Below are positions 17,173 to 26,215 of a DNA stretch of 37,811 nt, one piece after another. Both the position numbers and the translations under genes were made by a program. Location: positions 1 through 37,811 of the forward strand of contig JAAZAN010000212.1 of NCBI GenBank assembly GCA_012514315.1, written 5' to 3'. Origin of the DNA: Chloroflexota bacterium. Lineage in GTDB: Bacteria; Chloroflexota; Anaerolineae; B4-G1. The number at the start of each line of letters is the position of its first letter. The first letter of the stretch is position 1. Below the pieces are notes generated by a model. The model was given only the letters and a program-made list of their open reading frames with translations, was not told the DNA's origin and searched no databases.

Positions 17173-18408
17173 TTGAATATCAACGACATTGTCGAAAGAG
17201 TCATCTGGCTTCGTCGTCAAGGTAAGTCGATGACGCTGCTGGCCGTGTGTCCGAACTCGGACGCGGTGCTGGAAGCCACGATCAAGGCGGCCGTTCTGTA
17301 CCGATCGCCGATGCTGTTTGCTGCCACGCTGAATCAGGTGGATCGAGACGGAGGCTACACGGGTATGACCCCGGCAGCGTTCGTGTCCCGGATGCGGGAA
17401 CTGGCCGAGGAGTATTCGTGTGCGTCTCCCCTCTTTCCTTGCCTTGACCACGGGGGCCCTTGGCTCAAAGACGCACATACACTGGCCGGTCTATCGCTGG
17501 ACGAGACGATGGATGAGGTCAAGGCATCTCTAGATGCCTGCATTGAGGCTGGATATGGGCTTCTGCACGTTGATCCAACCGTCGACCGTACACTGCCGCG
17601 AGGGCACTCGCTGGATATCGATGTGGTTGTGGGGCGCACGTGTGAGCTTATTGCGCATGCGGAGTCGACGCGCGCACGATCGGGCACGCAGCCGATCTCG
17701 TATGAAGTCGGTACTGAGGAGGTGCACGGCGGACTGGCCGATGAAGGCGTTTTCGAGCGGTTCCTTGATGGCCTGCAGTCTGGATTGCAGAATTGCGGCA
17801 TCCCAGATGCCTGGCCCTGCTTCATCGTGGCCAAGGTGGGGACCGACCTGCACACGACGACGTTCGATGGAGACGTTGCACGACGTCTGGCCGACCGTGT
17901 AGCGCAGTTGGGATCAGTCATCAAGGGGCACTACACGGACTGGGTTGCGAATCCGGCCGACTATCCACGATCAGGAGTTGGCGGCGCCAACGTAGGTCCG
18001 GAGTTCACTGCCACTGAGTTGAGTGCACTCAAGGATTTGTGCGAGATGGAGCGGCGACGCCTGGGGGATCGGGTTGTGATTGAGGGGGCAGGTTTCGAGG
18101 CAGCGCTGGAGCGGGCGGTAGTGGAGTCAGAGCGCTGGCGCAAGTGGCTGACGCCGGAGGAGGAAGGATCGGCGTTCGATGAGCTGGAGGCCGAGCGCCG
18201 TGAGTGGCTGGTTGCCACTGGCGCCCGTTATGTGTGGACCGAGCCGGGCGTCAAGTCAGCGCGGCAGCGGCTCTACACGAACGTAGCCTCGGACGACTTC
18301 GATCCACACACCTATCTGGTCGACCGCATTGTGGCGAGCATAGGTCGCTACGTCAAGGCGTTCGGCCTGCAGGATTCGTTGGACGTGCTGGTGGACGGCG
18401 TCTTGTAG
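17173..18408 (+). CDS. gatZ: GatZ/KbaZ-like protein (tagatose-bisphosphate aldolase non-catalytic subunit family)
   Basis: A 411-residue TIM-barrel protein. It keeps the family's N-terminal plan: a catalogue of [41 protein letters not shown], and later [12 protein letters not shown]. In enterobacteria GatZ/KbaZ supports the class II aldolase GatY/KbaY, but no GatY gene is present here and the local aldolase is class I. As I recall, orphan members have been reported to act as ketohexose 4-epimerases, so an epimerase role (fructose/tagatose configuration) is a reasonable alternative. A TTG at 17173 after GGGGAGGG is chosen; an ATG at 17155 with a poorer binding site is possible. It is the last gene of the operon. 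Confidence 0.82.
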   Translation: MNINDIVERVIWLRRQGKSMTLLAVCPNSDAVLEATIKAAVLYRSPMLFAATLNQVDRDGGYTGMTPAAFVSRMRELAEEYSCASPLFPCLDHGGPWLKDAHTLAGLSLDETMDEVKASLDACIEAGYGLLHVDPTVDRTLPRGHSLDIDVVVGRTCELIAHAESTRARSGTQPISYEVGTEEVHGGLADEGVFERFLDGLQSGLQNCGIPDAWPCFIVAKVGTDLHTTTFDGDVARRLADRVAQLGSVIKGHYTDWVANPADYPRSGVGGANVGPEFTATELSALKDLCEMERRRLGDRVVIEGAGFEAALERAVVESERWRKWLTPEEEGSAFDELEAERREWLVATGARYVWTEPGVKSARQRLYTNVASDDFDPHTYLVDRIVASIGRYVKAFGLQDSLDVLVDGVL

Positions 18409-18445
18409 CGCCTGAGGCCGGACGAACGCCGTGATTCTGCAGACG

Positions 18446-18481
18446 AGCACGCGGCCCCGTTCAACTCGGGGCCGCTGTGCT
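18446..18481. terminator. Hairpin between convergent operons
   Basis: GCGGCCCCG (18451-18459) and CGGGGCCGC (18467-18475) pair perfectly, extended by AGCAC/GTGCT (18446-18450 with 18477-18481) past one bulged base. It lies between the stops of the GatZ-like gene and the converging FlxA-like gene. No T-run follows on either side, so termination may be factor-assisted. The location still argues for a shared terminator. Confidence 0.65.
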
Positions 18482-18510
18482 GAAACGAATGCGATCCGTC
18501 TGTTCACCTG

Positions 18511-19350
18511 TTAGAGGGCGCGCTCGAGAAACTCCTTGATCTCGGACTGCCAGAACACCGGCCCGTCTCTGCAGATGAGCTTCTCGCCCACATTGCATCG
18601 ACCGCACTTGCCGATGCCGCAGTGCATACGCGCCTCCAGGGTTGCCAGCATCTGATCAGTGGTGAATCCAAGCTTGGCCAGCGTGAGACCAACGAAGTGG
18701 ATCATGATTGGAGGGCCACACGTGATCGCCACGGTGTTCTGGGGCGACGGGCCGATCTGCTCCAGTATCTCGGTGATCAGGCCGACGTTGCCGGTCCACC
18801 CCTCGGCGGGGCGGTCGATCGTAACGTGCATTTCAGTATCTGGCATGGCCTGCCATTCCTCGTACTCATCGGTGAAGACTAGCAGATCGGGGCTGCGGGC
18901 TGCCCAGAAGATAGTCAGATGCCCGTAGTCGGCTCGGTGAGCCTTGATGTGCTGGATGACGGGGCGGAGTGGGGCGCCTCCGATACCGCCGCCCAACACG
19001 ACGATGTCCTTACCCGTCACTTCGTCCATCGGGAAGCAGTTGCCCAGCGGGCCACGTACACCCACTTTCGAGCCGATAGGCAGCATATGGATGTGACTGG
19101 TGACGTGACCGACATTGTGAATCGCAACCTCGACGGCTGGCCCGAACGCAGGTATGTTCGCGAACCCAAACGGCGCCTCACCATAGCCCAGCGTGGACAG
19201 GAACAGGAATTGCCCGGGCTTCCATACGGCGAATCGTTCATGCTCTTCAGGGTCGTCAATACGAATTCGGAAGAGGCGGATGTTGGTGGCCAGATCTTTG
19301 GTGTCGACCAGCGTGCCGACATACGGGCGCATAGGGTTCGGTGCGCTCAT
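18511..19350 (-). CDS. flxA: FlxA-like FAD/NAD(P)-binding oxidoreductase subunit
   Basis: A 279-residue member of the ferredoxin-reductase family, as in FlxA, sulfhydrogenase gamma and AsrB. A FAD-binding barrel (about residues 1-100) is followed by an NAD(P) domain with VVLGGGIGGAPL. A C-terminal 2Fe-2S site uses Cys244, 249, 252 and 260 (CGIGKCGRC...C). It should exchange electrons between NAD(P)H and the iron-sulfur subunits of the complex. GGAGGGAGGAAGC precedes the ATG, which overlaps the FlxB stop by four bases. It is the last gene of the Hdr-Flx operon. In Desulfovibrio, FlxABCD works with HdrABC, which is the best precedent. Confidence 0.88.
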   Translation of the reverse strand: MSAPNPMRPYVGTLVDTKDLATNIRLFRIRIDDPEEHERFAVWKPGQFLFLSTLGYGEAPFGFANIPAFGPAVEVAIHNVGHVTSHIHMLPIGSKVGVRGPLGNCFPMDEVTGKDIVVLGGGIGGAPLRPVIQHIKAHRADYGHLTIFWAARSPDLLVFTDEYEEWQAMPDTEMHVTIDRPAEGWTGNVGLITEILEQIGPSPQNTVAITCGPPIMIHFVGLTLAKLGFTTDQMLATLEARMHCGIGKCGRCNVGEKLICRDGPVFWQSEIKEFLERAL

Positions 19351-20399
19351 GCTTCCTCCCTCCGTGCCACATCCTGCAGCACCTCGCTGATATCGATGTT
19401 TACGGGACAGGCGGTGATGCACCTGCCGCATCCGACGCAGGCCACCTCCACCTGATAGTCCGTGGGCACGTAGTAGAACTTGCAGTACATACGATTGCGG
19501 GTCCGTTGGCCCACCTGCGCTCTGGGATTGGCGCCCCCAGCGACCACTCGGTAGTTGGCCCCTTGGCAGCTATCCCAGGTCCGGATGGACCGAGTGATGA
19601 GCGTACCATCGGGCTGCTTGATGGTTTCCTCTCGAACATCGAAGCATCGGCACGTGGGGCACACGTAGACACACGCTCGACAGCTCAAGCACCGATCCCC
19701 CACACGGTCCCAGTAGACTTCATCGAACTTCTCTAGCCATTGCTCTATGGTTGGGACTGCGAAGGATTCGCTCAGTTCGGGCTCTGGGAGCTGCATGTCT
19801 TCTGAGTCCGCGGTCGTCATGGTCTGGGCGAGCGTCGAGCCCTTATCTGTTACCACGTCTACGGCGTACCCGCCCTCGACCGCAGTCAGCAGGATATCCA
19901 CATCCTCGCGCGCATTCGGCGCGCCGCCGACACTGGTACAGAAGCAGCTGTCCCACATGGCGGGGCAGGACAGGCCAACCAGCGTGGTGTTCTGACGTCG
20001 CTGTGCGTAGTAGGTATCAACTGGTTCCTGTTCCAGCATCACGGCATCCAGCACACGGAACGCCCGGGCATCGCACGGACGGATGCCGAAGATTACCTGT
20101 GCCTCGGCGATCACGGGCTCCTTGAGAGTCTTGTTGCCGCTCGTGTCTGTCTCGATGGTGAAGAGCGTCTCCGTCCGCGGGACGAGGAACTCGCGCGCCG
20201 ACACGGCCGTGCGTTGGTATCCCCAGGCGATCTCGTCGGCTCCACTGACAGCGGCGAACCGTGCGCGCATGCCATCGGGCGTAGGTGCGGCGGCGCCCGG
20301 CCTGTCAGCCACGGTCATCTCGACGGGCGCAATCAGCTTTGCCTCCTGTGCAAGTTGATCCAGCCAGTTGTGCAGGTCCTGTGAGCTAATGAACCTCAT
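19347..20399 (-). CDS. flxB: FlxB-like 4Fe-4S subunit (sulfhydrogenase beta type)
   Basis: A 350-residue iron-sulfur protein of the HydB/ShyB and FlxB type. The N-terminal half includes IRPCDARAFRVLD and a Cys pair in SCPAMWDSCFCTS. The C-terminal half has two 4Fe-4S motifs: one in CLSCRACVYVCPTC and one with Cys321/324/327/331 (CVGCGRCITAC). It likely wires electrons between FlxA and FlxC/FlxD. AAGGAGG lies six bases before the ATG. The start overlaps the FlxC stop by 14 bases and its stop overlaps flxA, consistent with tight translational coupling and complex assembly. Confidence 0.87.
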   Translation of the reverse strand: MRFISSQDLHNWLDQLAQEAKLIAPVEMTVADRPGAAAPTPDGMRARFAAVSGADEIAWGYQRTAVSAREFLVPRTETLFTIETDTSGNKTLKEPVIAEAQVIFGIRPCDARAFRVLDAVMLEQEPVDTYYAQRRQNTTLVGLSCPAMWDSCFCTSVGGAPNAREDVDILLTAVEGGYAVDVVTDKGSTLAQTMTTADSEDMQLPEPELSESFAVPTIEQWLEKFDEVYWDRVGDRCLSCRACVYVCPTCRCFDVREETIKQPDGTLITRSIRTWDSCQGANYRVVAGGANPRAQVGQRTRNRMYCKFYYVPTDYQVEVACVGCGRCITACPVNIDISEVLQDVARREEA

Positions 20400-21249
20400 C
20401 GATGTCCTCCTTGCCCGTGAGTTTGGTGACCAGGGGCGTGGGCTCCTCACCGAGGCCGGCGCGGAAACCGCCCATCGTGTTCTCGATCTCGGCCACGATC
20501 TTGCGGTTGAGCAGGCTCAGCGGAATGCCCATAGGACAGACGATCTCACAGGCGTCGCACTCGGCGCACCGTCCGGCCAGGTGGAACGCGCGCGTGATAT
20601 GGAAGAAAGCCTTCTCCGGGATGTCGATGGCAGTACCGATCCACAGCGAATCGTCCCGCTCCGACTCACATACGTCGCAGAAGCAGCCCGGGCAGGCCTG
20701 ACGGCAGGCATAGCAGCGGATGCAGCGGTCCAGCTCGCTGAGCCAGAACGCAAGTCGCTCCTCCTGAGGGCGGGCCTCGGTTTCCGCAACATCTGCGAAC
20801 TCATCGGTGACGCCAGCCAACTGGGGACGTTCACCCAGCAGAATATCGTACAGGTGGGGCACGCGTTGGGTGCATCGCACACAGCGGGCTTCCGGTGTGC
20901 CGTCGCTGGACACCATCCCCTCGCAGGCGACGCCGATGATGGTTATATTCTCGCGCTTGATCTGGTTCTCGTTCAGCAGGACCTGCAACGACCTGGCGTC
21001 ACACGGCTTCACGACAATGGCCGTGGTGGGGAGTGGGGCGCCGCGCTTTGGCGGTTTGTTGCGACGATTCAGATAGGTGACCAGGTTATGGTCGCTGCGG
21101 CTATTGAAGGTGAGGCGATCAACGTCATTCGCATCGTATACAAAGGCTGGCCGGACGTTACCCTTTGGGCCGATCTCATATCCAATGACGCAGTCAACCC
21201 TCCCCTCTTCCAGCAGTTCCCGTGCCCTCGCACGGAGCTCGTCGATCAA
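20386..21249 (-). CDS. flxC: FlxC-like 4Fe-4S subunit
   Basis: A 287-residue cytoplasmic iron-sulfur protein. The first part has VKPCDARSLQVLL, a pattern shared with FrhB-like/CoF420 hydrogenase beta relatives and with FlxB. The later part carries CIRCYACRQACPGCFC and CAECDACEIVCP, giving two 4Fe-4S clusters. It probably passes electrons between FlxB and FlxD. The start is a TTG at 21249 with AAGGAGG six bases upstream, and it overlaps the FlxD stop as TTGA. The protein ends inside the start region of flxB. Confidence 0.85.
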   Translation of the reverse strand: MIDELRARARELLEEGRVDCVIGYEIGPKGNVRPAFVYDANDVDRLTFNSRSDHNLVTYLNRRNKPPKRGAPLPTTAIVVKPCDARSLQVLLNENQIKRENITIIGVACEGMVSSDGTPEARCVRCTQRVPHLYDILLGERPQLAGVTDEFADVAETEARPQEERLAFWLSELDRCIRCYACRQACPGCFCDVCESERDDSLWIGTAIDIPEKAFFHITRAFHLAGRCAECDACEIVCPMGIPLSLLNRKIVAEIENTMGGFRAGLGEEPTPLVTKLTGKEDIDEVH

Positions 21250-21737
21250 GATGCACCTCCTTCCGCAACCTGAGCACTGTCGGTTCCCACCTGCCGATCG
21301 ACCCGAAACGGGGCGGTGAGGGGCCCCAATGCCCTAATCTCCTCCGCAAACTCGGCAGTGACGCGGGCGAACTTGGGGCTCTCGGATGCCGAGACCCAGT
21401 CCAGCCGCAGTCGCTGAGGCTCGATTCCCATGTAGATCAGCAGCTTCCGCAGAAGCGGAATGCGCTTGGCCGTACGATGATTGCCGCTCTCGTAGTGGCA
21501 GTCACCGATATGGCAACCCAATACGATGACGCCATCAGCCCCTGACATAAAGGCCTTCAGGATGAGTTCAGGAGAGACTCGTCCTGAGCACATCACACGG
21601 ACAGGCAGGATGTTCGATGGCGACTTGAAGCGTGCCACACCAGCGCTGTCTGCCGCTGCGTATGAGCACCAGTTGCATAGGAATGCGACAATGCGGGGCT
21701 CAAAGTCTGCGCCTGGCTTAGTTGTCGGTTCACTCAT
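21246..21737 (-). CDS. mvhD: FlxD/MvhD-type electron transfer subunit
   Basis: A 163-residue protein of the MvhD/FlpD (PF02662) family, which links a hydrogenase, Flx or formate dehydrogenase module to HdrA. It shows the family cysteines in FLCNWCSY, VRVMCSGRV and LGCHIGDCHY, expected to hold a 2Fe-2S cluster. It is directly next to the HdrA C-terminal fusion gene, with an 8-base overlap, which fits a physical docking role. The ATG at 21737 has GGGGG upstream. This is the junction between the Flx arm and the Hdr arm of the predicted complex. Confidence 0.92.
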   Translation of the reverse strand: MSEPTTKPGADFEPRIVAFLCNWCSYAAADSAGVARFKSPSNILPVRVMCSGRVSPELILKAFMSGADGVIVLGCHIGDCHYESGNHRTAKRIPLLRKLLIYMGIEPQRLRLDWVSASESPKFARVTAEFAEEIRALGPLTAPFRVDRQVGTDSAQVAEGGAS

Positions 21738-23490
21738 ACAGCACCCCCACAATCTGTCCGACCAGCTGATCGTCAGTGAAGTGAAGCGGTTGAATTGCAT
21801 CGGATGGGCACGCGGCGGCGCAAGTGCCGCAACCTTTGCACAGGGCCGCGTTGATCACAGACTTGCCGTCCTCGCCCAGGCTAATCGCAGTGTACGGGCA
21901 GACGGGGATACACTTCCCACAGCCTGTGCAGAAGCGGGTCAGGACCGTCGAGACCGTGGGCGAGATGGTGACTTCCCCCTTATCGAGCAGCGACAAAGCC
22001 ATCGATGCTGCGGCCCCCGCGTGTGCGACCGTGTCCGGGACATCCTTGGGACCCTGTGCAACTCCGGCCAAGAAGACGCCTTCCGTGTTCGTCTCTACCG
22101 GACGCAGCTTCGGGTGGGCTTCGGCGAAGAAGCCGTCCTCGCTCCGACTCAGCCCAAACAGGCTTGCTACGCGGTCCGCGTCGGGTTGAGACTCGATCGC
22201 GCTCGCCAGTACTACCATGTCAACGTCAACGGAGATGACAATACCTAGATTGGCGTTCTCCCCCTTGACACGCAGCTCACCGTTGGGTCGGACCTCCACC
22301 TCAGCGCCCTTACCGCGCACCATGAACACGCCCTCACCCTGAACGCGCTCGTAGAACTCCTCGTAGCCCTTTCCAAATGCGCGCATATCCATATAGAACT
22401 GGTATACATCCGCCCCCGTCTTGTCCCGGACCAGGTGCGCCTGCTTCAGCGCATACATGCAGCAGATCCGTGAGCAGTATGGGTGGGCGTTGTGATCGCG
22501 ACTGCCCACACAGTGGATGATGGCTACACGTTTGGGTTTCTCCCCGTTGGCCAGGAGTATCTCGCCGCCGGTTGGCCCTCCCGCGTTGGATAGACGCTCA
22601 AACTCGAGCCCTGTGATAATGTTCGGTGACTGGCCATAGGCATATTGCGACAGACTGGCAGGATCCCACATCGCGAATCCAGTGGCGACAACGATCGTGC
22701 CGATGTCCAACTCGACCATCGTGTCCTGCTGCGTGAAGTCAATGGCATTCGCCTCACACAACGTCTGGCAGACGCCGCACGCATCGGTGATCTCACCGTT
22801 GCTGAGAGCGGCCTGACGGAATCGGATACACGCATCGGTGTCGATCACAGGCACTCTGGGCACGGCCTGTAACGATGGTACATGGATGGCGGATGTCGGT
22901 CCGAGTGGCTTGGCATCGTAGACTGCGCTCTGTTCCAGCACGATATCGATGGCGCCCGTTGGACACACGATTGTGCAGGCCCCGCACCCGATACATTGGT
23001 CGGTTGTCTCCAGGAAGGGAGGACCGACCCGCCGCTCGATACCACGCTGCGAGAAGTTGATTGCGTCCGCCTTCACGAGCTCATGGCACGTGCGCACACA
23101 CAGCCCACACAAGATGCATTTCTCGTCCGGCTTCTCCGGCGGAAAGAGCGGTTCAGTCACGCCATACTCGCGCCCAAGATCCTGGATAATGGGGACGTCC
23201 GGGCACCTGGACAGGAGCAGTCCAATGATGGTCTGCCGTGTCTTGATGACCGACGGCGAATGGGTCCTGATCTCCAGGCCGTCCCAGGCTGGGTAGGTAC
23301 ACGCGGTCTGAAGCGTTGATCGCCCGCGCCGGATGACCTCCACTGTGCAGATGCGACACGACCCCTGTGTCTCCAGCAGTGGGTGGTAGCAGAGGGTGGG
23401 GATGTCGATGCCGGCGTCGCGAGCGGCTTCCAGAACGGTCTGGCCTTCTTGGGCGTGGACTTCCTGTCCATCGATGATCAAAGTAGGCAT
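21730..23490 (-). CDS. NuoG-like ferredoxin domain fused to HdrA C-terminal half
   Basis: A 586-residue chimera. Residues about 1-80 form a 2Fe-2S ferredoxin like NuoG/HydA N-termini (CYHP, GSCRICTVEV, TACTYP). CILCGLCVRTC and CIGCGACTIVC follow. From about residue 210 the sequence matches the C-terminal half of heterodisulfide reductase HdrA: CGVCQTLC, VATGF, HCVGSRD, YCSRICCMYALKQA, and a TEGVFLAG/DTVAHAGAAAS flavin-associated region. A terminal 2x[4Fe-4S] ferredoxin (CTGCGKCIPVC, CKGCGTCAAAC) completes it. It lacks HdrA's N-terminal GxGxxG flavin loop, which is supplied by the separate gene at 26212-27057. GGAGGAG lies upstream of the ATG at 23490. Confidence 0.85.
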   Translation of the reverse strand: MPTLIIDGQEVHAQEGQTVLEAARDAGIDIPTLCYHPLLETQGSCRICTVEVIRRGRSTLQTACTYPAWDGLEIRTHSPSVIKTRQTIIGLLLSRCPDVPIIQDLGREYGVTEPLFPPEKPDEKCILCGLCVRTCHELVKADAINFSQRGIERRVGPPFLETTDQCIGCGACTIVCPTGAIDIVLEQSAVYDAKPLGPTSAIHVPSLQAVPRVPVIDTDACIRFRQAALSNGEITDACGVCQTLCEANAIDFTQQDTMVELDIGTIVVATGFAMWDPASLSQYAYGQSPNIITGLEFERLSNAGGPTGGEILLANGEKPKRVAIIHCVGSRDHNAHPYCSRICCMYALKQAHLVRDKTGADVYQFYMDMRAFGKGYEEFYERVQGEGVFMVRGKGAEVEVRPNGELRVKGENANLGIVISVDVDMVVLASAIESQPDADRVASLFGLSRSEDGFFAEAHPKLRPVETNTEGVFLAGVAQGPKDVPDTVAHAGAAASMALSLLDKGEVTISPTVSTVLTRFCTGCGKCIPVCPYTAISLGEDGKSVINAALCKGCGTCAAACPSDAIQPLHFTDDQLVGQIVGVLYE

Positions 23491-23507
23491 ATTGCGTTTC
23501 TCCTCCC

Positions 23508-25292
23508 CTATCTCACATCCACCGCGTCGAACTTGCATACATCGCGACAGATACCACACTTAATGCACAGCGTAGGATCGATGACGTGAGGCTCCTTGCG
23601 TTCGCCGCTGATCGCGTTCTGTGGACATCTGCGCCGGCACACGCCGCAACCTGTGCAGTTCTCGGCGATGATGTGGTACTCAATCAGCGCCTTGCACGCA
23701 CCGGCCGGGCATTTGTGATCGACGATGTGAGCCTCGTACTCATCTCGGAAGTAGCGCAGTGTACTCAGCACTGGATTGGGGGCTGACTTGCCGAGTCCAC
23801 AGAGCGACGCAACCTGCACCGTTTCGGCGACGGTCTCCAGCTTGTCCAGATCAGCCATCGTCGCTCGACCTTCCGTGATATCGGTGAGTATCTGGAGCAT
23901 CCGCCGGATGCCCTCACGGCACGGCGTACACTTGCCGCACGATTCCTCTTTGAGGAAGTCTAGGAAGTAGCGTGCCAAGTCAACCATGCACGTGCGGTCG
24001 TTCATCACGATCAGGCCGCCCGATCCCATCATTGACCCGGCTTCTGACAGGCTGTCGTAGTCGACCGGCAGGTCAACTAGGCTGGCCGGAATGCAGCCAC
24101 CCGATGGACCACCGGTCTGCACGGCCTTGAACTCACGGCCGTCCGGGATGCCTCCTCCGATGTCGAAGATGATCTCGCGTAGCGTCGTACCCAAAGGCAC
24201 CTCAACAAGGCCGCTGTTCTTGATCGAGCCCGCGAGGCAGAACGTCTTGGTGCCGGTACTACCCTCAGTCCCGAATGATGCGAACCAGTCAGCACCGTGA
24301 TTGATGATCATCGGGATATTGGCCCACGTCTCAACATTGTTGAGCGCCGTGGGAAGATCCCAGAGACCTCTCTCCGTGGCGTGGAAATGCTTGGGGCGCG
24401 GCTCGCCTACCTTTCCCTCGACCGACTGCATCAACGCACTGGATTCGCCGCAGACGAATGCACCGGCGCCGCGGACTATGTGTAAGTCGAAGCTGAAGTC
24501 TGTCCCGAGGATCTCCTCTCCCAGCAGACCGTACTCTACAGCCTGCTCTATGGCGTGAGCTAGGTTTCTCACAGCGAGGGGATACTCATCACGCACGTAG
24601 ATGTACCCATCGTGCGCACCAATTGCGTACGCACCGATCGCCATTCCCTCCAGGATGGAGTGTGGGTCTCCCTCCATCAGACTTCGGTTCATAAAGGCCC
24701 CGGGATCTCCCTCGTCTCCATTCGCGATAACGTACTTGGGCTCCCCATCGGCGTGACGCGTATGCTCCCATTTGCTTCCAGTGGAGAATCCCGCTCCTCC
24801 GCGCCCGCGCAAACCGGACTTCTTGACCTCGCCAATGACTTCTTCGGGGGTCATACGGGTTAGCACTGTACCCAGAGCTCGATATCCCCCTGCAGCGATG
24901 TAGTCATCAATAGACCACGGGTCGATAATACCGCAGTCGCGCATCACGTGGCGTAACTGCTTGCTGTAGAAGGGTGTGTCACGATAGAAGCAGACTGCTT
25001 CATGCGATTCGGGCGGATGATACGACAGGCGCTCGACGATGCCCGCACCGACGAGTGTCTTGTCCACCAGCTCGGGTATATCCTCCACTCCTACGCTGGC
25101 GTAGAAGATGTTCTCCGGTTGAATCAGGACGACGGGGCCCACCGAGCACAGACCTCGGCAGCCCGCATCAACAAGATCTACGTTCGCGGCCAGACCACGG
25201 CGGTCGATTTCGGCCTGTAGCGCCGGCATTAACTGCGGCGCACGATCATGAATACAGCTTACTATAATGGATCTACGGCTATCCTCGGCCAT
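23508..25292 (-). CDS. nuoF: NuoF/HydB-type NADH-binding subunit
   Basis: A 594-residue NADH:acceptor oxidoreductase subunit as in trimeric [FeFe] hydrogenases (HydB). It has an N-terminal thioredoxin-like region, then the NADH/FMN domain with GLRGRGGAGFSTGSKW and ANGDEGDPGAF. A cluster N3-type motif follows in ESCGKCTPCREG...LCGLG. Two extra C-terminal 4Fe-4S clusters lie in CTGCGVCRRRC and CIKCGICRDVC. It should be the entry or exit point for NADH electrons. The ATG at 25292 has AGGAG eight bases upstream; a GTG at 25298 is too close to that site. It sits between the 2Fe-2S protein gene and the HdrA C-terminal fusion gene. Confidence 0.94.
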   Translation of the reverse strand: MAEDSRRSIIVSCIHDRAPQLMPALQAEIDRRGLAANVDLVDAGCRGLCSVGPVVLIQPENIFYASVGVEDIPELVDKTLVGAGIVERLSYHPPESHEAVCFYRDTPFYSKQLRHVMRDCGIIDPWSIDDYIAAGGYRALGTVLTRMTPEEVIGEVKKSGLRGRGGAGFSTGSKWEHTRHADGEPKYVIANGDEGDPGAFMNRSLMEGDPHSILEGMAIGAYAIGAHDGYIYVRDEYPLAVRNLAHAIEQAVEYGLLGEEILGTDFSFDLHIVRGAGAFVCGESSALMQSVEGKVGEPRPKHFHATERGLWDLPTALNNVETWANIPMIINHGADWFASFGTEGSTGTKTFCLAGSIKNSGLVEVPLGTTLREIIFDIGGGIPDGREFKAVQTGGPSGGCIPASLVDLPVDYDSLSEAGSMMGSGGLIVMNDRTCMVDLARYFLDFLKEESCGKCTPCREGIRRMLQILTDITEGRATMADLDKLETVAETVQVASLCGLGKSAPNPVLSTLRYFRDEYEAHIVDHKCPAGACKALIEYHIIAENCTGCGVCRRRCPQNAISGERKEPHVIDPTLCIKCGICRDVCKFDAVDVR

Positions 25293-25294
25293 GC

Positions 25295-25678
25295 TCACAG
25301 CTCCTGTTCCGGCTCAACACGGCCGATCACCCAATTATCGATCACCTCGCCCTGCACGACGTGCCTCTGGATGATATCGGGCACCATCTTGGGTGTCACA
25401 TTACCGTAAGTGACACGCGGTTCACTGCCCTGCCTGATGTCGACCAGCGGCTCCTTCGCGCACATACCGATGCAACCCACTGCAACGACGTCCACATCCA
25501 TGTTTCTCGACTGCACTTCCTCGACAATCGCGTCGTGCACAGCGCGCGCCCCAGCCGATATGCCGCAGGTACCCATACCCACGACGATCGTTGTCCGAGA
25601 GCTGGAGTGCGTGCGCTTATCGGCCTGTAGCTGGGACCGCCACTGTTCAAGGTCATTCACACTTCTGAACTTCGGCAT
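25295..25678 (-). CDS. 2Fe-2S thioredoxin-like ferredoxin
   Basis: A 127-residue protein of the thioredoxin-like ferredoxin type that forms the N-terminus of many HydB/NuoF proteins or stands alone in hydrogenase operons. Its likely cluster ligands are Cys in GMGTCGISAG and in VGCIGMCAKEP. AAGGAG is six bases before the ATG. It lies between nuoE and nuoF and probably relays electrons within this module. Confidence 0.88.
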   Translation of the reverse strand: MPKFRSVNDLEQWRSQLQADKRTHSSSRTTIVVGMGTCGISAGARAVHDAIVEEVQSRNMDVDVVAVGCIGMCAKEPLVDIRQGSEPRVTYGNVTPKMVPDIIQRHVVQGEVIDNWVIGRVEPEQEL

Positions 25679-25693
25679 TTTCAGCTCCTTATC

Positions 25694-26215
25694 CTAGGCA
25701 GAAGCGGTCTCATCCACCGCTGACGCGACGACAGCGCCTGTGGCGTCAGAGCCTTCAGCCGAGGCAGACAGACGCTGGATGAGTCGGGTTGCCTTATCGG
25801 GGGTCATATAGGCGTGTGGCTCTTCGTTCACGACGACGACCGGGCCCAGAGCACACGCGCCCAGACATCGGACTGCCTCGAGAGAGAACTTGCCATCGGC
25901 CGTGGTCTCGCCAGGCTTGATGCCCAGTTCTCGTTCCAGGGTTTCCACAATGCGCGGGCCACCGAGCACGTGGCAGGCCGTTCCCAGGCAGACTTTGCAG
26001 ACGAAACGGCCCTTAGGCTGGAGGCTGAACGATGAGAAGAACGTAGCCAAGCGGTAGATCTCGCCTGTGGTCATGCCCAGCCGTCCGGCGGCGTGTACCA
26101 GCGCCTCACGAGGTAAGTAGTTGTACTCTCGCTGGATATCCTGCAGGACCGCAAGACTGTTGGCCTGATCTGCACCGTAGCGATCGATGATCTCGTCTAC
26201 GCGGTCGAAGTTCAT
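25694..26215 (-). CDS. nuoE: NuoE/HydC-type 2Fe-2S subunit
   Basis: A 173-residue subunit with a helical N-terminus (LPREALVHAAGRLGMT) and a thioredoxin-fold 2Fe-2S domain. The four ligands are visible as VCLGTAC and RCLGACALGP. It partners NuoF in NADH oxidation. A Ala/Ser-rich tail extends beyond the core. The ATG overlaps the stop of the selenoprotein HdrA N-terminal gene by four bases (ATGA at 26212-26215), so HdrA and NuoE translation are coupled. Confidence 0.93.
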   Translation of the reverse strand: MNFDRVDEIIDRYGADQANSLAVLQDIQREYNYLPREALVHAAGRLGMTTGEIYRLATFFSSFSLQPKGRFVCKVCLGTACHVLGGPRIVETLERELGIKPGETTADGKFSLEAVRCLGACALGPVVVVNEEPHAYMTPDKATRLIQRLSASAEGSDATGAVVASAVDETASA

